DNA from: Pezizomycotina sp. ARF18
Taxonomy: Eukaryota > Ascomycota
Reading direction: 5' to 3'
Length of the DNA stretch: 64,000 nt
NCBI GenBank assembly: GCA_002224055.1
Contig: AZLU01000169.1
Span: 1-64,000, forward strand
Part shown: piece by piece, positions 48,134-59,410 of the stretch
Numbering within the stretch: position 1 is the first letter of the stretch
How the letters are laid out: the number at the start of each line of letters is the position of its first letter
Translations under genes and position numbers: made by a program
The notes under the pieces: generated by a model
The model's database searches: none
The model's input: only the letters and a program-made list of their open reading frames with translations
Told to the model about the DNA's origin: nothing

Positions 48134-49070
48134 CTACAGTACCATCCTCGGCGCCAGAATCATCGGCGTCTTAAAGTACTTCTGCTCCGTAACCTGCGTA
48201 TAGTCCCTATCAACACACATCCCTCCTCCCGTCTTGCCAATATGCGGGCAGTGTACCTCCGCCTCAGCGGACCATATACTATGTAGACTCCTGCAAGCGA
48301 TATTGTCCTGCCCGAACGCGTACGTCTTACCTACATCCTTCGCTCCCAAAAAGCTCAAACACTCGTTGTTATCCTTATACTGCTTATTCGCACCCGTACA
48401 GAACTTCTCGTGCACGCCACAGACGCTCTGCGCTAACGCTGCCTTAATCGCGGAGCCAAGGACCGTCTCCGTTACGCTGGAAGCTGAAATACCGAGCTTC
48501 TTTGCGACGAGCGGGACGAAATCCTGCTTCGATACGTCGTTAAGCCAATCGAAGCGGTCGAAGATGGCGTCGTACTGCTGTATCCGGTCGCACTCGTCGA
48601 GCATGATGTCCAACTTTATCAGCAGCGGGCGGGTCTTATTCGTCACCAGACTTTTGAATTGGCCGACCACGCTCCCGCTGACGAAATTACCGGCGCCGAG
48701 GAAACTGCGTAGCTCGTAGCTCATTGGTACCGCTAACAAGGACACAGCGTCGGGTTATCGATGAGGGAGGAAGAGGCCGTATACGTATTCTGTGTTCAGC
48801 TCGGGCCGTCGAAGTTGTGGTTACGTCGACGCGGCCCTGGACTGTGGGGAGAAGAAGGTGGAGTTTATGGAGCGCGCTTGCGCGACGTTGTTGGGGTACA
48901 TCCAAGAGTCCCACCAGCTTGTGTAGACGCTGCGGAGGCGGTCGTAGTTGGAAGTATAGCGCTTGGGAGGGTGAGGGCAGCGAGAGGACGAGGATGTGCC
49001 AGTGGAGACGGCTGCGGCGGCAGCGAGGTCGAGGAGAGCGCCGATGGCGAGAGGAGGTATGGAAGCGCAT
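48134..49070 (-). CDS. Secreted Cys-containing protein with GGGMC motif, frame-broken
   Basis: The start is MRFHT followed after a frame change by PPLAIGALLDLAAAAAVSTG, a signal peptide. The mature part reads YDRLRSVYTSWWDSWMYPNN, VAQARSINSTFFSPQ and FDGPELNTEYVYGLF. A clean 200-codon C-terminal frame follows, with VSLLAVPMSYELRSFLGAGN, DWLNDVSKQDFVPLVAKKLG, VCGVHEKFCTGANKQYKDNN, DNIACRSLHSIWSAEAEV and HCPHIGKTGGGMCVDRDYTQ. The end motif (CxxLH...VHCPHIG.TGGGMC.D) recalls a family of secreted fungal proteins of unknown role. About 310 residues, with several paired cysteines. A TATATAA box lies about 177 bases upstream. Confidence 0.75.
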
Positions 49071-49246
49071 GCTTGGCTCTTCTCAAGAGGATATCAAGCG
49101 AAAAAAAAGATGGATACGAAATGATACGTTTTTCTATTAGAAGAATCCGAGTTTTGCGTTTCCTGTGGTGGGAATTGTCTTGCTTAGGAGCGGATGATCC
49201 AAAGGAGCTGAAATAAAAACAACTCATGATGGGAATCCAGACGGGA

Positions 49247-49253
49247 TTATATA
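49247..49253 (-). promoter_or_regulatory. TATA box (TATATAA) of the GGGMC secreted gene
   Basis: TATATAA on the minus strand, about 177 bases before the start codon at 49070. Confidence 0.5.
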
Positions 49254-50416
49254 CGCCTGAATACTCGAAGCAAACGTCGAACTGTCGAGAAAAGCGGAAC
49301 CAGGATTAGGTTCATGCGTTTCGTCGGGCTGCAGATGTCATGTTACTAGGGTAAATCTAGGAAATTTCTCATGCATGAACAAGGAAGAGAGAAGAACAAG
49401 AACCTACAAGGAGAAGCAACAAGCGCACGGAGCCTCCACCTTCGATATCAAAAAGAGTTTGATCCGCTGCAAGGAACGATATTCCTCCCCGAGCGATTTA
49501 ATTTCGGTACCTGTTCGCCAAAAAGAAGACTAGACCTGCAAATATCCGAAGCAAAGCAAATGGGTATTCGGCGAAGTTTGTCTATTTGGGGCCGTTTTCT
49601 TATCGATTCCAATTGCAAAGCTGCAGGGCTTTTCGAAGGGGAAAAAAGCCAAAAGGGTCAAAGATCGATATTGCGAAGGCAGTGAAAAAGGTATATCAGC
49701 TTACTTTCAGGTTATTGATCCCGAATTGCGCCTTTCTCTTGACAAATAAAGGGGATATCGGCCGTTTGACGGTGGCTTTCGAAGTCGCCGTAGGTAATCA
49801 TGGTGTTGCACAAAGATAAAGAAAACCCACGACAAAAGTTTTGTCGCACGATATACTATTTTTGCCTAAATTCGTCCTCGCTCTCTACCCCAGGCAGCTA
49901 AACCTCGGGCATTTGCTAGGTGAAAAACAGGCAATATCCATTTGAAGTACTACCATACTCCACGTGTTGGCAATCCAGATCCCAGGTTTGTAATGCGAAC
50001 GCGGCGGTCGCCGGTCGCTTATACTAGTATTTGTGGGTTTTTGAACATATTTTTTCAGCTGGTCAGGGATCGAGTATGTCTGAAGAAAAAGCCACGCAAG
50101 AGACAGAGCAGGGGATAAACTGAATTTGGGAAATCGCAAAATCTCGATTTCACCAAAGCTCTTCCGCACCAGTACCGCGTCAAAAGTCTCGGGTATCATG
50201 ATCCTAACGCAAAAGTCAAGACGACGCCCGCTTATGTTTCTAAGTGTTCTAGGTTCTTTCCAAGTTTTCGGAAATTGTGTATGTGGATATCTATTTAGAT
50301 TATAAACAACAGAGACCAAGTTAGGAACGGTCTGACTTGGGGATCGCACGTCCTCCTTCCAGCTTTGCTGCTGTGTCTAGGTCATCTGATGCTCCAGCCC
50401 TCCCGCGCAAGGTTTG

Positions 50417-50448
<32 letters not shown>

Positions 50449-52177
50449 GAGATATCAAGATTTAGATAGAAATAGGAAGTTTGTCTTCCAAAATTTCCCG
50501 GGAACGGAAGCGGCTAAATGTCTTGCCATGATAGCCCAGTTCGTGCTTCCCTTTTGACAGTATTCGCTTTCTCCCAAAATTATGGTATCGCGACGGCTTA
50601 CCCGACTCTGTACTAATCAACAACGGCGTCCCCTTTTATTTCTCTCTCCGATGTATGTATATACATACAGTATCTTTGTTTACTCGCAAACTTTACTTTC
50701 GATACTATGAAAAAAAGGAAAAGATAGCAAAGCAAAGAAAAGAAAAGGAATGAAAGCCTTTTCCGGCCAGCGGTGCCGCTGACGAGAGAGACATCAGGTT
50801 AGTAGAAGTAAGCGGCAATCGTTCATAGATTTAATCCAAGGGTTAGCTACTCTCCGCGGAGTATGTAAGACTGACCTTACGTAGTGGATGGGGTCCCTGG
50901 GCATGGAATCGTCTTAGATTCTCAATTGAAAGGCAATATGCGTTTTGGCAAGGCAAGAACTATCTTTTAAGAGAAGAAAGAGAGGACTAGTGTCTTTGAA
51001 AACCGTGTATTTAGAAAGGCATATTACCATCGTTTGTGTCTTTCTAGAACCACACTAATCAAGGTTTTCTTTGTGATACGAGAAAGAAGTGCTAATATAA
51101 AAAGGAACGCCTTCTGAGTATTTCAACCCGCGCTTGTAACCCCTGCAAGATACCATTAAATCAGGCAAAGCTGGCTTTCGAAAGTTAGTAGTGCTTAGCG
51201 CTGGTCAAGCGTACCTCGTGAGGTCCCCTGCACAAATCGTGCAAGATGGACGACGGAGCGCAAATTATAGCCCGTGAGCCTGGAAGTCCCGACTCAAGTT
51301 TCCATCTTCCCCTTTAAACGCGAGAATGAGATCGGAAAATCCATGGGAAGAAATCAAGGATTGGATTTCTTGGTGATCATGCATCTTATAGGACGGGATA
51401 GACATATGATGTGTTCGGTGATCCACTGGATTCCACTACCCCTTCCTAATCTTCTAGCGTCTAGCGAGTAGCCGCGGCCTTTTAGTATCTTTGAATTTTT
51501 TTTTTTTTTTTTTGTACAGCAGGGAAGCCGCAAGGCTGCGACGCTTTTAGGACACACTGGACAGCAGGGCTGAGCAATGGAGCACGATACTACCCTGCGG
51601 GAAAAAAGCTTATGGATAGCCTTTGGGGATTGAGGATAAACCCGCGAATAAAACATACTTTGGAGCTTCGTTGAAGCGATACAGTACACATTGCACAAAT
51701 CGCTTCATGTACGAATCTCATCTTGCACCGAGTGGACCCCGTGGACGTCTCTCTCACGAATTACCCTATGTTTGCCCCACGAAGGATGGAACAAATCGTG
51801 CGTCTACGCCGCTATCCTTCCACTACTCACGTCTCAAAGTGGCGCTACGAAGGTCCATTGGCGAGAACACCCTCTGCAGAAAAGTAAGGCTTCCCCTTGC
51901 CTATCGTCGCTCGTCCTTCGTCTTTGTGTCATTCGTCATTCGCCTCTCTATCTCATTCCGGAAGTTTCCATTTCCATCCTTTCTCGCCTATCGGCAAAGT
52001 CACATTCCCCTAAACACAGCCGATAAAGTTCCCGCTCTCCATTCACGACGAGTCAACGATTTCTTCAACGTCTTAATTGCAAAACCCACTCCGGAAAAGA
52101 TCTTACAGGTCTTCAAGTCTCACCAGCGACTCTAGACTCGAATCTATCTTAGAGTATCATAAAAAACAGGGATCAAC
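49254..52177. other. Intergenic, 2.9 kb, no supported gene
   Basis: Contains two open frames of more than 150 codons (49885-50349 minus and 51623-52135 plus) with no motif or convincing residue use. It also has an A28 tract at 50417-50444 flanked by an inverted 8-mer, and a T20 tract at 51496-51515. Confidence 0.4.
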
Positions 52178-52861
52178 ATGGCCCCAAGCCAGAACAACGC
52201 TTCGACGCTTCGAAGAGGCATCCACACGCTACGGGCTTCACGTGAACTCTCTGACCTCACCCTGCGAGTTGGTTGGAACGAAGACGGCCGCGCTTTCACT
52301 CGTGAATTCCAGGTTCACCGAGCGATCATTCGTGCTCAGTGTACTCAACCCCGCAGTCTTTGCATGATGTTGCCCCGGTATCGTTGCTCCAGACCCCTAA
52401 ATTCGAAACTTCAGTGATCTTTCAGTGAGCGGATAACAAGGAGGCTAGATCTAGGGCTAACACACCTTTGTCCATAGGAAAACACGAGCCGCCCGGACCT
52501 CCCGCACGACAAGGCAAAAGACTCCAGCGTATGCTAACGCATATCTACACCGGCGACTACGACGATAATTCCCGATGACGAGGGAGACAACGCAAACGAT
52601 ATCACTATCGCGCCGCACCACGTAGTTTTGACCCCTCAACCACAGGCAACAGCAACTTCTCTACCGGCGACTCCCCAGCTATCGTTGAAACAACGGGAAG
52701 AGGGACGCTAAGGCCAAATGAGGCGTGCGCGATGTAGCTGAACAACATAGCTGTCTACGCTCTTGCAATGAGGTACGAAGTCGTTGATCTCCAAGGCTTA
52801 GCCCTGGGAGAATTCGACCGAAGAGAAAAGGCCTTCCCTCAAACGCGGAGAACTATGCGGT
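52178..52861 (+). pseudogene. BTB/POZ domain gene, copy 1, frame-broken
   Basis: BTB domains mediate dimerisation and link substrates to cullin-3 ligases. The start MAPSQNNASTLRRGIHTLRA leads into SRELSDLTLRVGWNEDGR and FTREFQVHRAIIRAQ, the typical beta-strand and VH(R/K)..(L/I)...S opening of a fungal BTB. An intron at 52425-52477 joins FETSVIFQ to ENTSRPDLPHDKAK, then MLTHIYTGDYDDNS, the conserved (Y/H)IYTGDYD block. A later segment, LNNIAVYALAMRYEVVDLQG, is the post-BTB helix. At least four frame changes. Coding trace continues faintly to about 53100 (IKVEEEALELKELREIYSTL). It may be a live gene with sequence errors rather than a true pseudogene. Confidence 0.65.
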
Positions 52862-53539
52862 CATTTTATACAAAATTTTCACTAGTTTAATGTTTTTCAT
52901 TGCCGGTGGCGCTGTGTGAAAGAACTTCCAGCAAATATGAGCGCTAAAGAAGGCTACTGATGATTGTGGGCCCAAGCCTCGAAGCAAAAGGAAACCAGCA
53001 GAGAATGCCAGCTCCTCAAGACAAAATATCAAAGTTGAAGAGGAAGCATTGGAGTTGAAGGAGCTTCGGGAAATATACAGTACCCTACAGCAAGACACCT
53101 GTAAGTGGAAGGGAAATGCCTGCGCCGGAAGGACAAAGCCAAACTAATCAAGGAATAATTGATTAGGGTCGGGAAACAGATCTCTATGATTGAGTGTTGA
53201 CATTGATTGAATGCCATTTCCGGAAGAGTCAGGTTGCGTTCGCATTGAAGATACGGAAAGAACTTCTCGTCCTGTTCGCTTCTCACACTATGGCTCGCTC
53301 TCTTCTTATTGATGCGACTTGCGTCCAGGAGTTCTCACGTTTCTTCGCTTTCTTTCGTCATTTAATAGTTTGGGCGGGGTGTATTGCATTCATTTTGAAA
53401 CCATGAATACTATTTCGCGGTGCTATAGATACCACTCCCCGATTTATTTTTCACCCTCCTGGAGAAACTACATATGAGAACCACAAATAACCACTTGAAA
53501 TGTACATACTTTTGCGACTTCAGGTTTCCCCACACGCCT

Positions 53540-54422
53540 TTACTAAAAGCGTGTACCAGAGGACAAAGTTCCAGATATCCAGCTAATGTTGGCCTATCTC
53601 TATACCGGCGATTATGATGACAGCTCAGAAACCTTGATAGTGAGGGCGACTTGATTGATTTTGTATTGACTCCTCAAACCACCCGGAGTAGTCAAGCGTC
53701 AGAAAATAACAAGATAGATTTCCCAAGGCCTTTCAACAATCAAACAAAACCTTCGCATCATTGTTGACAAATATCGCTGTTTACTCTTACGCGGAGAAAT
53801 ACAAAAACCACAGGCCCCAGGCTCAAAGCCTTGCCACGGAGAAATTTAAATGCAAGGCTCCGAGAGGGGATGGTTTCAGACCTGGAGAGCCTCGTGATCA
53901 TGTTGCAGCAGACCTAGCCACGACACAATATTCGGTACCCGATAAGGGAGTGGCGCTAACGTCCTCGATCGCCTGGTGGCGTTAGGCGCAAAGTTCTTAC
54001 AAACCGACCCGTCAAGCTACTACGTCAGCCTTACCAAACGTATATAACGATATTCTCGGGCATTATTCAATTTCAAACAGCACATGACGGAAAACGTTCG
54101 ATCTAACCTCGAATCTGCGGAGAGCACTTGTCGCCAACTGCGGGTTGACCTTCAAGCCGCGAGGAACTCACGTACTTCCTTCCAGCGGACGGCTAAGCAG
54201 TTTGAAGAGCAGGCGTCGCAACATAAACGTAGAACGGAAAGAACGGGATGCCTCATGGAGAATGCCAAGCAGCTGGAAGGGGATTTGGATATGTATCAAA
54301 AAATCAAAGAGATGCACGACTTCAACCAAAAGTTCGCCGAGAAATGGGAAAAATACGCCGCAGAAAGGGGCTGGACGGAATGCAGTTATAAGGGAAAATC
54401 TCTTGAAGATCGATATCGATAG
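53540..54422 (+). pseudogene. BTB/POZ domain gene, copy 2, lacking the N-terminal half
   Basis: Segments read VPEDKVPDIQLMLAYLYTGD, YDDSSET, LIDFVLTPQTTRSSQASENN and LTNIAVYSYAEKYKN, matching the second half of the BTB gene just upstream (shared MLx(H/Y)(I/L)YTGDYDD and L(T/N)NIAVY(A/S) words). A clean 112-codon coiled-coil tail follows: SAESTCRQLRVDLQAARNSR, QFEEQASQHKRRTERTG and KIKEMHDFNQKFAEKWEKYA. No BTB opening (SDLTL...VHR) is found upstream, so this copy is 5'-truncated or its first exon is too decayed to see. Tandem arrangement 0.7 kb from copy 1. Confidence 0.6.
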
Positions 54423-55963
54423 ACAGCCGACGAGACAAAAGCTTTCTGTGTTATCGACTACCTCTGCCTGTGGTGACCCCGACTTTTGGGCATAGCTACG
54501 TTTTAGTAAAGACGGAAATGGGATTGTTTGTGTATGCGTGTATCGGGGTCGTGTGGCTAATACCTCGCCCGCACTTCTACCTATTCTAGGTCTCGTATAT
54601 AGACGGCGGCGTGGATGCGTTTTGGATAAATGCGTGATCGCGTGGATCTCCATCTCGATTTTCTGCTTCTAATTCAATATTATTCGAGGTTGTATTTAGG
54701 TGTTTGTCTTCTTCGTTCTTCAGCAATACTTCTAGTTCGAGTGCCTGTAACTATGCCACTACCGGTCTTTCGCAAAGTGAACAACTTGCTGATGAATAAT
54801 ATATAACTCTTGCAACATGACACTAGATGTAGATTATTATATGGAACTGTTTCAAACAATATAATTATGGATCATACATGGTATATCTGGCTCCGCATGC
54901 CCCGTTGCCACGTATTAAGTGAATGTGTGCGAAGAACCGGGAATTCAAAGCTACCAATGCGGCGACCTTCTCTCGCTTCCTATGGTTGCGATTTTACGGT
55001 GCCGCAGGGTTCAGGATGGTTATTTTATCTTATTCCTGCGACCAGGGATTTCATATAAAGCTCGTTCCGTCGTAGCTCATATCTTAGGCTTTCATATGGC
55101 TCTCACAAGCTCGCAGGCTGAAAGGAAAATTTGCTGTGCCACGCGGAGGATGCGGAGTCGTGGCGGGCCGGGACTGCCGGCGCTTAGACTTTTATGCCGT
55201 AATTAACGATAGGCCCTATTCGAATGAAGCCGCGGCAAAGCTTTAACACCAAGATCTAACCCCTCTCTTCTCTTTGCCATCAGTGCTGCGGTACCAAATT
55301 AATGGTCAGGCAAACTTGAGCACGTATTACGAGGCTCTTTGACCTGGCAATTCTTGGGGCGAGAACGGTTAAAGTTGTGACATCGTATGATTCAGCCTTA
55401 CAGCATAAGAATGACGAGGCAATCTCCGCGAGAGTGAGGGGTATTTGTATTCACGTGTAGCAAACCGCGGACCCTAGGAAGGCAACTACATCTACTTGCG
55501 CCTTCGCACATTTTCCATTAACTAGGATGCAATTAAGGCTGTGGTCCGCATTAATATGGGCCACGGCAGCCGCGGGAGAATACATGCAGCTTCTCGAAAC
55601 TACCGAACGTGAGCTCCTGAAGATTTGTTTTAGGATTTGCTGTACATGCTGCTCGTACGCGAACTCATCATAAATATAAATCTAGCTACAGAAGGAATTT
55701 ATCGTTTTATACGGTCGGGTTTTTGTTTTCCTCTTTCTATTTTGTCTTTTTTTCAAGGTATTTTTGTAAACTTATAAAGGAATCCCTTATCCTGAGCTCC
55801 AGAACGTACTCATTTTTATAGATAAAGAATCTCCACACCGTTTGAGTTGAACACAGTACCCAGTGTCGTCGTCTAATATTTAAGATACCCACGAAGAAGG
55901 CAGACGTGGTAGACATTCGACCAATCACTGCGGTGTGGAAACAACAGCGGCGATACCTTCGAC
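54423..55963. other. Intergenic, no supported gene
   Basis: Short open frames only, and nothing recognised on either strand. Confidence 0.4.
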
Positions 55964-57085
55964 ATGGCTGACGTCGTTGAAGCGTTGCACCGAGCTCATG
56001 GCCGCAACGGCGATTTCGATGACGATGAAGAAGACGGCAGATACAAGGTCCTCTCTCTAGATGGCAGCTCTAGCGAGGGTGGGGGTGAAAGTGAGCGGGA
56101 AGCAGGTCAACCAGTTACCGCGCTTACGCCGTCCCAGGGTTTCCGATGATGGAGACCTTTCCAGCGAGGGATGGGAGGGGCTGGAGTTAAACACGCCACC
56201 GCCAGAGTCGAAGCTCAAAGTGATGTGGGTGCGGGCATGGATACAAAGCGCGATCAAACTACTAGTGACGTTTCCGGCGCAGTTATTGAAACGGATAAAC
56301 TGGTTATCGCTTTTATCACCGAAAATGTCGAGCATGAACTACTACGAAGAAAAAGAAAAGCCAGAGGCGTAGGAAAACAAGAGGAAGCGTCGAGAGTTAG
56401 AAAAAGATGGTCAGCAATCGTGTAACCCCGCTGAAGTTTCCGCTTCTTCCGGCTTCGATAAAGAAAAGGCTTCTTTAATTTCTATCAAAGAACGTAACAC
56501 TACTACTCCCGCCAGCTCCCCGGCCCTATCGACGCGTATTTCAAATTATTCCCAAGCTTCGACTACAAACCATCGCCAGATATCAACTTGACAAAATGCT
56601 TTCGCCGCCTTATGAAGCACCGCGGCATCGTGGAGGAACAGAAGATTACGAACATGAAAGGAGAGATTCCAAAGGGCAATGGACCAGGAGTTTACCCTGC
56701 ATTTTGGGGACGGGACTTTAGCCTTGACGCATGGAGGAGGTGTGTGCACTGTGGGTATTCAAGGTGCTTTGGAACTCGGCAGTATCTCGAAATGCAAAAA
56801 GGTATGAAAGAAGAACCATGGCTCGCGAATTTTGACGTTCCAAAGCTCATAATGATTGCATTTTGCTGGGTTATATAGGAACTCGAGAAGGTCTACATCA
56901 ACCTCGTCGACCTTGTCGAAGTTATCAGGCAACCTGAGGGTCTTCCGCTCGAGAAGCGCAAGAAGATCCACTGCTTTGCTAGTTTGGGGAACTCAGGCGT
57001 TACTGCCATAGGCAGAAGAAGTACTTTTCGGAAACAGAATGCGAAGAACTCGGTTCTCAAGGGCTTGTTGAAAAGGGTACTTTAA
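55964..57085 (+). CDS. Uncharacterised fungal family (FPSFDYKPS ... YINLVDLVE), frame-broken
   Basis: Starts MADVVEALHRAHGRNGDFDD, an acidic linker. After several frame changes the conserved core reads YFKLFPSFDYKPSPDINLTK, then CFRRLMKHRGIVEEQKITN. An intron-like or open stretch up to about 56880 is followed by ELEKVYINLVDLVEVIRQPE and a final KQNAKNSVLKGLLKRVL. I recall many Pezizomycotina proteins of unknown role with an F..FP.F.Y.P opening, an (H/Y)(I/V)N(L/I)VDLV middle and an AK..(L).LL end, so this is probably a member. It likely acts inside the cell; no signal peptide. Four or more frame changes. Confidence 0.6.
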
Positions 57086-57291
57086 GGTCGCGAAGCGGAG
57101 CATAAACCTCGTTGTACCCCAGCTATAGTTACTATGATCAATCATCAGGTCTCGACTAGGTGAAAGCCCAAGGCATAGAACTTGAGATGTACTTAGAAAT
57201 TTTCGGGCAAAGCTATAGAATACTCAAATTATCCGAGCGGCCGGAGCATCTAGCTTTTATCGAGCAAATACAACATCCGGAGTTATCTTTA

Positions 57292-59410
57292 CTACCAAGA
57301 CAAATTATTCACATAAAGCCTCCATATAGCTAAGAAATCACAAAGTTTGACTAAGTTCTGATAGTACATGACGGTTATGACTAGTATCCTACGGAGACTT
57401 TGGCAACGCAGGTTACTGACTTTGCTTCGTCGTTTTAGGTTTTGATTCAGTCTAACGTCAGATTCCAGCGCCGCTCCTTTGATGACCATCTGTGCTATCG
57501 GATCACAAGTGCATCGTCCGCCATCCTCGTTACCCATCGCAAAAATTGCTCGCGAACTGCTTAGCCTTTTTGTACTTCGCGAGTTTATTCTTTGCAACCC
57601 ATGTGTTATCTGGACAGCCGATCACTTGGTATTTCGGTAGGGTATTGACCATAACCTTTGGACTGCAGGTGCATTTGTTGCAATACTCCCGATTTTTGCT
57701 TTTGCCGCTACAATACGGCCGTAGGGGAGGGGGTTGAGTTGGACGCCGCCGACTTCGACAAGCTTCAGGTTGGATGGCTGGCCTATCGACCATAATGAGA
57801 ACGTCCTCACGGTTAGATTTTTGCCTTGTTTTCCTTGCGTTCGCCACGGGAGAGCGGCTACATCCACCTTTCCGCAATATCGTCGTGCGTATTAAACTGC
57901 GTCTCTTGTGTATGCGGGCAGATTCTTCTGGGACCAGGGCAAATTGTCGGTACACGCGACAAGTGTAGTAAATCGCCCGTACAAACACCTGGCGCACCTT
58001 TCGAGTATAAGTTTGTCGTTGGTTTTACAAAAGGGGCCGTGAGGGGCGTTTAATTGTATCCCCCATTCTTCGACTCGGCTTCGGAAACTTCAGCAGGTGT
58101 CAGGTCCGGGGCAGGAGCTGGATCATGCTCGCGCTGATTTTCGTTCCCTGCTTGTTCCTCACCTCTTTCTTCTTTCTCCTTCACGATGGCTACTCGGAGG
58201 ACTTCTTGGATCGTCAGGTACCGGCCCAGCTTCTTCCTCAACTTGAGCACTTGGGAGCAACAACACTTGCCTTCGAGGTTCGTCCATAACAGAAGGCTCT
58301 AGCAAAGTTAACAGTTGAAGTTTTGCGCTCAGGGTTCCCTTTGAGTTTCTTTTCAAACGATGCATTTTTTTCGCAACGTAAGGCCGAAGATATGTTCCAC
58401 CGCATACGCATTCATCACGAAGAATAGCATCCTTCGCGTCGCCTAGGCAAAAAGGACCATAGGGAGTTAAACTGAGGGTCGTATTTAGTGGAATTTATCA
58501 TGAGGCCTCCTTCTCCCATTCCCTACTCACCTACGCAGTGTTCTCATCTTTATTCCCGTCCCCTTCTCGTGGAGTGCGAGAATCTCCTCGATTGTCAGCC
58601 TCGTGCACCTGAGCTTCTTCCTCAAGGAGATTACCTCGCTACAGCTACACGCGCCGTATACATCTCTTTCTCGTCTTCCGACATGATATGATCGCACGAG
58701 CATTTGTATTTCGTTCTGCAGTTCTCATCAGCCTTTCCCGAGTGGATTCGAACATCCTCAGGTAATCTTTGATGCCCCTGGCATTCGAAAAAGTTCGCGA
58801 TATTAGGAAACGACCGTCACTCAGTCAACACTCTATAAATTACGGGAGGATCCACTTATAAAAAATCGATGGAGATATTCCTATTCTCTCTGCTTTCTTC
58901 TTTTTCTTTCTTTCTTTCTTCTTTCTTTCTTTCTTTATTTCTTTCTTTCTGGACTTTTGTTTTTCTTGCCTCCAGACTCTTGCTCTTGCTGTTGATGTTG
59001 ATGTTGCACACTACCAGGATCCTCGTCTATGTCAGAAGGCGATGCTCCTGGCGCCGGGTTGCCGTCCGGAGAACTGCCGAAAAGCGACGGATGATTACTT
59101 CCCGGCGCATCAGGAGTGCTGCCGAACAGCGAGGGGTGATTGCTCCCGGATTCTTCAGGAGAGCTGCCGAACAACGACGAACGAGGACAACCGGGAGTTA
59201 GAGCATTCTCATCGGGCTCTTTTAGTGAGTCTGAGGCACTGGTTAGGAAAGGACAAGGGACATTTGGGTTCCTCGGCGGTGCTCGTTTCTCCAAGCCAGG
59301 AAAGAGGCTTGAGAGGTAGTCGGCATCGACGTTGTTGGAGGTCAAGATGAGTACCCAAAGGATTTGACGAGGGCTAAGAGACGGATACCGAGCGATTGTC
59401 GGCCGGCCAT
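57292..59410 (-). CDS. Modular Cys-rich secreted protein, member 1 of tandem family
   Basis: Starts MAGRQSLGIRLLALV and, after a frame change, QILWVLILTSNNVDADY, a hydrophobic leader; SLFPGLEKRAPP follows with a dibasic site. The linker has three 15-residue repeats (HPSLFGSTPDAPGSN type), a His/Gln stretch and a Lys-rich stretch (SGGKKNKSPERKK) running into an AAAG tract. About four Cys modules follow between 58.8 and 57.4 kb. The clearest are VQLNAPHGPFC-like (here IQLNAPHGPFCKTNDKL, RCARCLYG, ACTDNLPWSQKN, ARRYCGKGGCSRSPV) and PLPYGPYCSGKSKNREYCNK, CTCSPK, VIGCPDNTW. These align with member 2. At least eight frame changes; the C-terminal end is approximate. Role unknown. Confidence 0.65.
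58900..58955. repeat. CTTT/AAAG tetranucleotide repeat inside a coding linker
   Basis: About ten imperfect CTTT units (AAAG on the coding, minus strand). They fall in the Lys-rich linker of member 1, where a gain or loss of one unit would shift the frame. Confidence 0.85.
59074..59190 (-). repeat. Three 45-base coding repeats (SLFGS repeats)
   Basis: The word CTGCCGAA recurs at 59074, 59119 and 59164, an exact 45-base period, encoding 15-residue SLFGS(S/T)P repeats. Confidence 0.85.

Noticed and set aside
49885-50349. 154-codon open frame on the minus strand
   Set aside because: No leader, domain or conserved-looking motif. Residue use looks random and it lies in a gene-poor stretch.
51623-52135. 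170-codon open frame upstream of the first BTB gene
   Set aside because: Basic, Ser/Arg-rich composition without motifs; more likely promoter and leader sequence of the BTB gene.
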